In this document: positions 1 to 5,405 of the stretch, in pieces
Layout of the letters: the number at the start of each line of letters is the position of its first letter
Position numbering within the stretch: position 1 is the first letter of the stretch
Origin: Bacteroidota bacterium
GTDB lineage: Bacteria; Bacteroidota; Ignavibacteria; Ignavibacteriales; Melioribacteraceae
Assembly (NCBI GenBank): GCA_023453125.1
Contig: JAEXUB010000051.1
Span: forward strand, 1-5,405
Direction: 5' to 3'
Length of the DNA stretch: 5,405 bases
Made by a program: the position numbers and the translations under genes
The notes under the pieces: generated by a model
What the model saw: only the letters and a program-made list of their open reading frames with translations
Database searches by the model: none
Told to the model about the DNA's origin: nothing

Positions 1-978
1 AAATGCGAACTCCACCTGCATATAGAAGGGACACTCGAGCCCGAACTGATGTTCGAACTGGCACACCGCAATAATGTACCTATTCATTATAATTCCATTG
101 ATGAGGTTAAGAAAGCATACAACTACAACGACCTGCAGGGATTTCTCAACATTTATTACGAAAGCGCAAAAGTAATTTTGAATGAAGTGGATTTTTACGA
201 CCTTACATACGCATATATGAAGCGCGCAAGGGAAGAGAACGTACTGCATACAGAAATTTTCTTCGATCCGCAGACTCACACCAGCAGAGGCATAAGATTT
301 TCAACAGTCATAAACGGCATTTACAAAGCGCTTATAGATGCCGAGAAAAGGCTCGGTATTTCATCCCGGCTTATCATGTGCTTCCTTAGAGACCTCGACC
401 AGAATTCCGCAATGGAAACTCTAAAAGAGGCGGAGCCATTCAAGGATTTAATTACAGCTGTCGGTCTCGATTCGGCAGAAGTTGGAAATCCACCCGAAAA
501 ATTTGAAAAGGTATTTAAAGAGGCGCGTGCAATGGGCTTTCTCGGTGTTGCGCACGCCGGCGAAGAAGGCCCGGCGGAATATATCCACGGCGCGCTCGAC
601 ATACTGGACGCCGACAGGATTGACCACGGCAACCAGTCGGTGAATGATGAAGAATTAATCAGGAAACTCCTAAAGGAAAATACTCCCCTTACAATGTGCC
701 CGTTATCAAATCTTAAACTGAAAGTAATAGACGACCTTAAGAATCATCCTCTTAAAAAGCTAATGATGCACGGAATAGCCGTTACAGTAAATTCAGACGA
801 TCCGGCTTACTTCGGGGGATATATAAACGATAATTATATTGCGATTGCGGAGGCTCTTGACCTTAACCGGGATGACATAATAAGACTGGCAAAAAATTCA
901 TTCAGTGCAAGCTTTTTAAAACCTGACGAAAAGGCATTCTTCATTAAAAAGATAGACGAATATTCAGCCGGCAATTAA
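1..978 (+). CDS. Adenine deaminase (adenosine deaminase superfamily), 5'-partial
   Basis: Likely hydrolyses adenine to hypoxanthine and ammonia in cytoplasmic purine salvage. The reading frame is open from base 1, so the start codon lies upstream; the ATG at 49 is internal because the metal-binding HLH motif (13-21, in KCELHLHIEGTLEPE) precedes it. Other superfamily active-site motifs are intact: HAGEEG (553-570, metal His then catalytic Glu), RIDHG (616-630) and NSDDPAYFG (790-816, metal Asp). The wording fits the bacterial adenine deaminase branch (Pseudomonas PA0148 type, related to yeast Aah1) better than true adenosine deaminase: HIEGTLEPEL rather than HLDG, FFDPQTHT (262-285), GLDSAEVGNPPEKF and SDDPAYFGGY. 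325 codons are visible and the family is about 320-340 residues, so only roughly 5-15 residues are missing. The frame is undamaged. It converges with the methyltransferase gene, 15 bases away. Adenosine as substrate cannot be excluded from sequence alone. Confidence 0.93.
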   Translation, partial: KCELHLHIEGTLEPELMFELAHRNNVPIHYNSIDEVKKAYNYNDLQGFLNIYYESAKVILNEVDFYDLTYAYMKRAREENVLHTEIFFDPQTHTSRGIRFSTVINGIYKALIDAEKRLGISSRLIMCFLRDLDQNSAMETLKEAEPFKDLITAVGLDSAEVGNPPEKFEKVFKEARAMGFLGVAHAGEEGPAEYIHGALDILDADRIDHGNQSVNDEELIRKLLKENTPLTMCPLSNLKLKVIDDLKNHPLKKLMMHGIAVTVNSDDPAYFGGYINDNYIAIAEALDLNRDDIIRLAKNSFSASFLKPDEKAFFIKKIDEYSAGN

Positions 979-989
979 TACCGGCATTT
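967..989 (+). terminator. Weak hairpin between convergent genes, possible terminator
   Basis: GCCGG (967-971) and CCGGC (981-985) can pair as a 5-bp GC stem around a 9-base loop, followed on the + strand by ATTTT. The stem spans the stop codon of the deaminase gene (976-978) and fills most of the 15-base gap to the convergent gene. The stem is short, the loop is large and the T run has only four bases. On the - strand no T run follows the hairpin. It is a candidate terminator for the deaminase transcript only. Confidence 0.33.
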
Positions 990-993
990 TAAA

Positions 994-2175
994 TCACTCC
1001 TCTTCTTTTTTAATATATTTTCCCTTCCTGCTTCCCTCGTAGCTGTCAATGCGCAGCAGAACCCCTTCCAGTTTTCCATTTTCAAGAGGAATCCTGCGGC
1101 TTGTCTTAAGCCCTATAAATTTTCTTAATTCGGGAGATGCCGTATAAATAAAGGCCGAAGTACCGCTGCATTTCTGTTTAAGAAAATCCCCAATCTCCCC
1201 ATAGAGTTTTTCAACTTCTTTCTTTTCTCCCAGCCTTATTCCGTAAGGGGGATTAGATATCCATACACCGTTTTCAAATTTTTCAATTTTCTGAAACGGC
1301 CTGCATTCAATTTTTACCGATTGGTGGTACGGGAGTCGCGAAAGATTATCCCGCGCCGTTTCAATTGCCTGGGGAGCGCGGTCGCTGCCGTAAATTAAAC
1401 CTTTGGGGAGAGGCCTGATATTTGAATCGAGTTCTTTTTTTATCCTATCCCACACATTCTTTTCAAAACCGGGGAGATGCGTAAATCCGAATTTCTTGCG
1501 CAGGTACTGTGATGGGATCCGGCAGTAATGCATCAATGCTTCGCAAAGAATTGTACCCGAGCCGCAGAAGCAGTCCATCATCGGTTTTTCCCCCTCCCAT
1601 CCGCTTAATTTAATAATTGCCGCGGCGAGAGTTTCCTGCATTGGAGCCTCGCCTGCAAGAAGCCTGTATCCCCTCTTGTGAAGCGAATCCCCCGATGTAT
1701 CGAGACTTACAATAGCAACATTTTTTTCAATATGAAGATTAAACCTCACGTCCGGATTAACCGTATCAATACTGGGGCGCTTTCCGAATTTTTCCCTCAT
1801 ATAATCAACTATTCCATCCTTCAGGCACATCGATGCATATAAAGAATTATCAATCTTGCTTTTAGTAACCGACGCCGTTATGGCAAAGGTGTTATCGGCG
1901 CTCAGAAGTTCTTCCCATTTTATTTTCGGCGCAAATTTTTTCAATGCTTCGGTATTGTGCGCGTTAAAAATTGCCAGAGGGGCAAGCACCCTGCTTAAAA
2001 GGCGAGACGCATAATTAATCCTCATAACTGATTCTAAATCCGCTTCAAAATAAACTCCGCGGTAGGATATTTTGGTATTAACAGCGCCAAGCTCTTTAAG
2101 CTCCTGCTCCGCCAGTTCTTCCATCTGTCCCGTTACCTGAGCAAAATATCTGTTGTTCTTTTGAAATTCGTACAT
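994..2175 (-). CDS. rlmL: THUMP-domain class I SAM-dependent RNA methyltransferase (RlmL/YpsC-like)
   Basis: Complete 393-residue protein, predicted to transfer a methyl group from S-adenosylmethionine to the N2 of a guanine in RNA. In the RlmL family this is G2445 of 23S rRNA. An N-terminal ferredoxin-like/THUMP RNA-binding part covers about residues 10-160, and a Rossmann-fold methyltransferase domain (UPF0020) about 165-380. Visible motifs are LHKRGYR (165-171) with APMQETLAAAII, SAM-binding motif I DCFCGSGT (201-208), the acidic residue of GSDRAP (263-268), and catalytic NPPYG (308-312), typical of exocyclic-amine methyltransferases. Length fits the single-domain Bacillus YpsC type; E. 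coli RlmKL is about 700 residues because of a fused RlmK half absent here. The ATG at 2175 has AGAGGA six bases upstream. The C-terminus is a charged tail (KYIKKEEE). The related tRNA enzymes TrmN/Trm14 share this architecture, so the family call is firm but the exact RNA target, and hence the symbol, is less certain. Confidence 0.93.
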   Translation of the reverse strand: MYEFQKNNRYFAQVTGQMEELAEQELKELGAVNTKISYRGVYFEADLESVMRINYASRLLSRVLAPLAIFNAHNTEALKKFAPKIKWEELLSADNTFAITASVTKSKIDNSLYASMCLKDGIVDYMREKFGKRPSIDTVNPDVRFNLHIEKNVAIVSLDTSGDSLHKRGYRLLAGEAPMQETLAAAIIKLSGWEGEKPMMDCFCGSGTILCEALMHYCRIPSQYLRKKFGFTHLPGFEKNVWDRIKKELDSNIRPLPKGLIYGSDRAPQAIETARDNLSRLPYHQSVKIECRPFQKIEKFENGVWISNPPYGIRLGEKKEVEKLYGEIGDFLKQKCSGTSAFIYTASPELRKFIGLKTSRRIPLENGKLEGVLLRIDSYEGSRKGKYIKKEEE

Positions 2176-2181
2176 TCAATT

Positions 2182-2187
2182 TCCTCT
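2182..2187 (-). promoter_or_regulatory. Ribosome binding site of the RNA methyltransferase gene
   Basis: On the - strand the sequence reads AGAGGA, then six bases (AATTGA), then ATG at 2175. This is a good Shine-Dalgarno match at normal spacing and supports that start codon. Confidence 0.7.
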
Positions 2188-2218
2188 ATCTAATGCGTCT
2201 TATGCACCGTTTAATATG

Positions 2219-2226
2219 CAAAGTTA
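2219..2226 (-). promoter_or_regulatory. Candidate Bacteroidota-type -7 element for the RNA methyltransferase gene
   Basis: The - strand reads TAACTTTG, an exact fit to the TAnnTTTG -7 element known for the primary sigma factor of Bacteroidota. It lies 43 bases before the start codon, which would give a leader of roughly 35-40 bases. I find no clear TTG-type -33 element at the expected distance upstream, although the DNA there is AT-rich (2227-2256). It is a candidate only, and it does not overlap the + strand ECF-type promoter. Confidence 0.4.
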
Positions 2227-2261
2227 CAAAAAGTATGAGTTAAAGAATAATTTCTTTCTCC

Positions 2262-2296
2262 CCGTACAACCAATCTTTTATATACGGAGTCAAACC
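2262..2296 (+). promoter_or_regulatory. ECF-sigma-type promoter of the DUF5916 protein gene
   Basis: Two blocks, CCGTACAACC (2262-2271) and GGAGTCAAACC (2286-2296), recur almost unchanged upstream of the sigma-factor gene at 5130. Seventeen bases separate the AACC of the first block from the GTC of the second. An AAC-containing -35 and a GTC/TCAAA-type -10 about 16-17 bases apart are the general signature of group IV (ECF) promoters; E. coli sigma-E, for example, uses GGAACTT and GGTCAAA. Transcription would begin near 2299-2302, giving a leader of about 20 bases. The DNA just upstream (2227-2260) is AT-rich. That the sigma factor of this window recognises the site is inferred from the duplicate motif. 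Confidence 0.68.
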
Positions 2297-2310
2297 GGTA
2301 ATACCACACC

Positions 2311-2316
2311 GGAGGA
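2311..2316 (+). promoter_or_regulatory. Ribosome binding site of the DUF5916 protein gene
   Basis: GGAGGA is a strong Shine-Dalgarno sequence, but only three bases (ACT) separate it from the ATG at 2320, a rather tight spacing. It fixes the start codon, which is also supported by the signal peptide that begins there. Confidence 0.75.
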
Positions 2317-2319
2317 ACT

Positions 2320-4968
2320 ATGAAAAATAAAATGCTATTTCTATTTATTATTGCAATGAGCGCATCCATATATGCGCAGGTGCCGAAATTTAAAGAACCT
2401 CTTAGAGCCTTACGTACGCAAAAAGAGATTAATGTTGATGCTGTTCTTGATGAAGAGGTCTGGCAGTCAAATCCTATTACCGCTTTTATTCAAAGAGAGC
2501 CAAATAATGGAGACCCGGCTTCAGAAAAAACCGAGGCCTGGACCGCATATGACGATTATGCGATCTATGTTGCCGCAAAATTATATGACAAAAACCCGGA
2601 GCTTATAAGCGCTGAGCTTTCAAGACGCGATTACAGTGCTGTAGCCGACAGGTTTATGGTATTTCTGGACTGCTTTAACGATAAGATGAGCGGATTCTAT
2701 TTCGGCATCTCTGCCGCGGGCACATTATATGACGGTGTGCTCGAAAATGACGACGGAATGAATAGTGCCTGGGACGGCGTATGGACAGGCAAAGCCGCAC
2801 GTACGGCATACGGGTGGTGCATAGAAATCAGAATTCCATTTTCGCAGCTCCGGTTCGGGGAACTGGAAAATTATACCTGGGGAATAAATATGAGGCGCGA
2901 TATTGCGAGAAAAAACGAGGAGTCCAATTTAATTTATAAGCCCCGCAACGAAAGCGGTTTCGTATCACGCTTTCCTGAATTAGAGGGCATTGAAAAAATT
3001 TCTCCCCCGGTTCGTTTTCAGGTTCTCCCTTATGTAACCGGAAAGGCGGAATATTTAAAACACTCTCCTAATGACCCATATAATACAGGTTCAAAATATT
3101 CCCCCAGCGCAGGAATAGATTTCAAATACGGAATTTCAAGCAGCATTACACTGGATGCTACATTAAATCCCGATTTCGGGCAGGTTGAAGTTGATCCCGC
3201 AGTAGTAAATTTAAGCGACGTTGAAACTTATTTTCAGGAAAAGCGCCCCTTCTTTCTTGAAGGGTCCAGCATTTTCAGCTACGGCAGAGGAGGCACTACA
3301 GTTTTTTCCGGATTTGCGTGGCCCGATCCCTCTATCTTTTACAGCAGAAGAATCGGAAGAGCACCGCAGGGTTCTCTCCCCTCTTATGATTATGCCGACC
3401 GCCCCTCCGGAACAAGCATTCTCGGAGCCGGCAAAGTAACCGGTAGAATTTTTGATGATTGGAAAATGGGAGTTATTCAGGCGGTTACGAACAGAGAATT
3501 CGCTGCCATTCAAAAAAACGGAAACGAATCTGAAATTGAAGTTGAACCTCTTACAAGCTACTCGGTTTTCAGGCTGCAGAAAGACTTTGAAAGAGGGAAA
3601 CACGGAATTGGACTCTTATCTACTTTTACCAACCGCTTCTTTGAAGATGAACGGCTTAAATCGCAGATGAATAGCAACTCTCTAACAGTCGGTCTGGACG
3701 GATGGACATTCCTTAGCGACTCGCGGGAATATGTGCTTCAGGGGTGGCTTGCAGGTTCATACATTAAAGGCTCCAGGGAGAGAATGCTGAATGTACAAAC
3801 CAATTCACTCCACTATTTTCAGCGCCCCGATATCGGGCTTTCGGTTGACAGCATCACCACATCCCTTACCGGGCTTGCCGGCAGACTCTTTCTTCATAAG
3901 CAGACGCGTCCAATCTGGCTTAACGCGGCAATAGGATTTATTACTCCCGGATTCGATGTAAATGACCTGGGATATATTTCAACTACAAACGTAATCTCTT
4001 CACATTTCCAGCTCGGCTACTTCTGGCTTGAACCTACCGACTATTACCGCTCCATACGTTGGTTTAATACAATCTACGGCCAGATGGATTTTAACGGAAA
4101 CCGTACCTCGAATGCGTTCTGGACAAATGTAATCTATCAGTTTACAAATTATTATTCTCTCGACGTTCAGTTTTCATATTCGCCGAGTTCATACAGCAAC
4201 CGCCGCACACGCGGGGGGCCTTTAACAGTAAATCCACCTTCAATCAATTACATAATCAGCGCTTCAACCGATTCACGTAATCCTCTTGTATTTCAGCTTA
4301 GCGGACAGCAGGTAAAAAGCGATGCGGATAATTATGTTACTGTTCAGGCTTATGCCGAATACCGCCCGGCTCCCAATTTCTCCTTTTCTATCGGTCCCTC
4401 ATTTACCCGGGACCAGAACAAGGGGCAGTGGGTAGGCTGCTATTCAGATGCCGCAGCATCAGGCACATACGGCAAAAGATATGTATTTGCCAATATGGAC
4501 CAGACCACCGTATCGGCCAACATAAGATTAAACTGGATTATCTCCCCCACTCTAAGCATTCAGGCATATTTCCAGCCCCTGGTCTCGTCTGGTAATTACT
4601 ATGCATACAAGTCCCTTAGAAACGCAAAATCATTCGACTTTGACAATTACGGCACTGCCGGTTCAACCTTAACAGAAATCAACCCGGCATCAGGAAACAC
4701 TTCTTATACTGTCGATGCAGACGGAGAGGGGCCGGCAAAAACATACTCCTTCTCAAATCCCGATTTCAACATTGCATCTCTAAGGGGAAATGTCGTTCTA
4801 CGATGGGAATTCAATCCCGGTTCAACAATTTATTTTGTATGGACTCAATCCCGCTCCGAGTATGAATCAGACGGAGATTTCCAGTTCGGCCGCTCAATGG
4901 ATAGAATTTATAACAGCAAGCCGGATAATATTTTTATGATAAAGTTCTCCTACTGGTGGGGACGCTAA
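2320..4968 (+). CDS. CBM9-like/DUF5916 predicted outer-membrane beta-barrel protein
   Basis: Complete 882-residue exported protein of unknown function. Residues 1-19 form a Sec signal peptide (MKNK, a hydrophobic core, likely cleavage after SIYA). A CBM9-like beta-sandwich domain follows at about 35-225, with the typical VDAVLDEEVW at its start (39-48), FYFGISAAG (126-134), WDGVW (151-155) and EIRIPFSQLRF (169-179). From about 230 onward is the DUF5916 region. Its hallmarks are LNPDFGQVEVDP (282-293), FQEKRPFFLEG (305-315) and FYSRRIGR (340-347), then long stretches of alternating polar and aromatic strands ending in FSYWWGR. This pattern and the C-terminal aromatics suggest a beta-barrel in the outer membrane with the CBM9-like domain attached. 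The CBM9 fold hints at glycan binding, but no substrate is established and no enzyme motif is visible. The gene stands alone between its own ECF-type promoter and a strong terminator; no SusC/SusD partner is visible. Domain calls are firm, barrel topology is inference. Confidence 0.92.
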   Translation: MKNKMLFLFIIAMSASIYAQVPKFKEPLRALRTQKEINVDAVLDEEVWQSNPITAFIQREPNNGDPASEKTEAWTAYDDYAIYVAAKLYDKNPELISAELSRRDYSAVADRFMVFLDCFNDKMSGFYFGISAAGTLYDGVLENDDGMNSAWDGVWTGKAARTAYGWCIEIRIPFSQLRFGELENYTWGINMRRDIARKNEESNLIYKPRNESGFVSRFPELEGIEKISPPVRFQVLPYVTGKAEYLKHSPNDPYNTGSKYSPSAGIDFKYGISSSITLDATLNPDFGQVEVDPAVVNLSDVETYFQEKRPFFLEGSSIFSYGRGGTTVFSGFAWPDPSIFYSRRIGRAPQGSLPSYDYADRPSGTSILGAGKVTGRIFDDWKMGVIQAVTNREFAAIQKNGNESEIEVEPLTSYSVFRLQKDFERGKHGIGLLSTFTNRFFEDERLKSQMNSNSLTVGLDGWTFLSDSREYVLQGWLAGSYIKGSRERMLNVQTNSLHYFQRPDIGLSVDSITTSLTGLAGRLFLHKQTRPIWLNAAIGFITPGFDVNDLGYISTTNVISSHFQLGYFWLEPTDYYRSIRWFNTIYGQMDFNGNRTSNAFWTNVIYQFTNYYSLDVQFSYSPSSYSNRRTRGGPLTVNPPSINYIISASTDSRNPLVFQLSGQQVKSDADNYVTVQAYAEYRPAPNFSFSIGPSFTRDQNKGQWVGCYSDAAASGTYGKRYVFANMDQTTVSANIRLNWIISPTLSIQAYFQPLVSSGNYYAYKSLRNAKSFDFDNYGTAGSTLTEINPASGNTSYTVDADGEGPAKTYSFSNPDFNIASLRGNVVLRWEFNPGSTIYFVWTQSRSEYESDGDFQFGRSMDRIYNSKPDNIFMIKFSYWWGR

Positions 4969-4986
4969 GGCATATAGCTTTTAATT

Positions 4987-5012
4987 AAGCCCGGTTATTC
5001 CGGGCTTTTTTT
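4987..5012 (+). terminator. Rho-independent terminator after the DUF5916 protein gene
   Basis: AAGCCCGG (4987-4994) pairs perfectly with CCGGGCTT (5000-5007) around a 5-base loop (TTATT). A run of seven T (5006-5012) overlaps the 3' end of the stem. It lies 18 bases after the stop codon. It separates the DUF5916 transcript from the sigma-factor gene, which therefore needs its own promoter. Confidence 0.93.
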
Positions 5013-5073
5013 ATCCCCTTAAGAATAAAAATTCCCTAAAAACAGCAAAAAAAGCCCTATTTTAAAGTATAAT

Positions 5074-5107
5074 CCGTACAACCTTTTTTTAAAGGGGGAG
5101 TCTAACC
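5074..5107 (+). promoter_or_regulatory. ECF-sigma-type (probably autoregulatory) promoter of the sigma-factor gene
   Basis: CCGTACAACC (5074-5083) and GGAGTCTAACC (5097-5107) match the element upstream of the DUF5916 gene at 20 of 21 block positions. Sixteen bases separate AACC from GTC, within the normal ECF promoter spacing, and the spacer contains a T tract (5084-5090). The second block ends 22 bases before the start codon, compared with 23 in the other copy. Transcription would start near 5110-5113, leaving a leader of under 25 bases. ECF sigma factors commonly transcribe their own genes, so self-activation is the natural reading, but this is inferred. Confidence 0.68.
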
Positions 5108-5121
5108 AATAAATGACGGTC

Positions 5122-5125
5122 AGGA
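5122..5125 (+). promoter_or_regulatory. Ribosome binding site of the ECF sigma-factor gene
   Basis: AGGA lies four bases (TAAA) before the ATG at 5130. An in-frame TAA at 5103-5105, with no ATG, GTG or TTG between, excludes any earlier start. Confidence 0.6.
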
Positions 5126-5129
5126 TAAA

Positions 5130-5405
5130 ATGACAGATTTACAATTAGTAATCAGCGCGCAGCAGGGGGACATAAAAGCTTTTGAAGAGCTTGTATGCAG
5201 ATATGACCGGCAGGTACTCAACATTGCGCGCTCATTCAGAAATAATGATGACGACGCAAAAGACATCTATCAGGAGGTCTTTATGCGCGTGTACAAGGGG
5301 TTGAAGAACTTCGAATACAAAAGCGAGTTCTCAACCTGGCTTTTCAGAATTGCCACCAATGTCTGCATTACATTCCAGTCGAGAAAAAGAATTCACGAAT
5401 CTCTC
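5130..5405 (+). CDS. ECF (group IV) RNA polymerase sigma factor, 3'-partial
   Basis: The first 92 codons of a sigma-70 family factor, running off the window end in frame. The visible part is the region 2 domain, which binds core polymerase and recognises and melts the -10 element. Region 2.1 is about residues 18-36 (FEELVCRYDRQVLNIARSF), region 2.2 is DAKDIYQEVFMRVYKGLKNF (42-61), and regions 2.3-2.4 lie around FSTWLFRIATNVC (67-79) and the basic QSRKR (83-87). A short N-terminus leading straight into region 2, with no region 1.1, is typical of ECF factors of about 170-200 residues; the linker and region 4 should lie downstream. The gene follows the terminator at 4987-5012 and has its own promoter carrying a motif shared with the DUF5916 gene, which suggests autoregulation and envelope-related targets. 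ECF genes are often followed by a membrane anti-sigma gene, but that is outside the window. The exact ECF group cannot be assigned from this fragment. Confidence 0.95.
   Translation, partial: MTDLQLVISAQQGDIKAFEELVCRYDRQVLNIARSFRNNDDDAKDIYQEVFMRVYKGLKNFEYKSEFSTWLFRIATNVCITFQSRKRIHESL

Noticed and set aside
321..632. Open frame on the - strand inside the deaminase gene.
   Set aside because: It is antisense to the most conserved part of the deaminase, its translation is a low-complexity Ser/Ala/Pro-rich product, and there is no convincing ribosome site.
3211..3670. Overlapping open frames on both strands inside the DUF5916 gene (for example 3211-3603 on the - strand).
   Set aside because: They lie wholly within a well-supported long gene in another frame, and their translations show no recognisable domain.
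5068..5073. Perfect TATAAT hexamer upstream of the sigma gene.
   Set aside because: No TTGACA-like sequence lies 16-18 bases upstream (the bases there read GCAAAA), and the stretch is AT-rich enough to give TATAAT by chance. A secondary housekeeping start cannot be fully excluded.
5082..5095. Inverted repeat CCTTT-TTTT-AAAGG, considered as an operator or attenuator hairpin.
   Set aside because: It falls in the spacer of the inferred ECF promoter and is mostly A/T. The other promoter copy has no equivalent symmetry, so it is probably incidental to the T tract.
5113..5133. Tiny upstream reading frame (MTVRIK, stop) whose TGA overlaps the sigma ATG as ATGA, with AAAGGGGGAG upstream, resembling a coupled leader peptide.
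   Set aside because: The G-rich stretch lies inside the inferred promoter (its end is the GGAG of the -10 block), so it would not be in the mRNA. The predicted transcript starts at or just before this ATG. The spacing of 12 bases from the G-rich stretch is also long.

Overview
The window probably comes from a Bacteroidota-like (FCB group) bacterium, perhaps an Ignavibacteria/Melioribacter-type lineage. Three things point that way. There is a large CBM9-like plus DUF5916 outer-membrane protein, a family common in Bacteroidota and relatives. A TAnnTTTG-type -7 element (TAACTTTG) lies upstream of the methyltransferase gene. Base composition is moderate and coding is dense. Taxonomy is inferred from gene families and motifs only.

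Layout: (1) 1-978, + strand: the 3' part of an adenine deaminase gene of the adenosine deaminase superfamily; its start lies before the window. (2) 994-2175, - strand, convergent with the first: a complete THUMP-domain RNA guanine-N2 methyltransferase of the RlmL/YpsC type. (3) 2176-2319: a divergent intergenic region holding a candidate housekeeping promoter for the methyltransferase (- strand) and an ECF-sigma-type promoter for the next gene (+ strand). (4) 2320-4968, + strand: a complete 882-residue secreted CBM9-like/DUF5916 protein, predicted to be an outer-membrane beta-barrel, closed by a strong intrinsic terminator at 4987-5012. (5) 5013-5129: an intergenic region with a second copy of the ECF-type promoter. 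(6) 5130-5405, + strand: the first 92 codons of an ECF RNA polymerase sigma factor, cut by the window end.

The most interesting signal is regulatory. The region upstream of the DUF5916 gene and the region upstream of the sigma gene share a two-block element: CCGTACAACC, a 14- or 13-base spacer, then GGAGTC(A/T)AACC. Its second block ends 23 or 22 bases before the start codon. AAC in the first block and GTC in the second lie at the usual -35/-10 spacing of ECF promoters. The simplest reading is that the sigma factor drives its own gene and also the neighbouring outer-membrane protein gene. That would make the DUF5916 protein part of an envelope regulon even though a terminator separates the two genes. 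The deaminase (purine salvage) and methyltransferase (ribosome or tRNA modification) look like unrelated housekeeping genes. I see no mobile element, CRISPR array, tRNA or rRNA.
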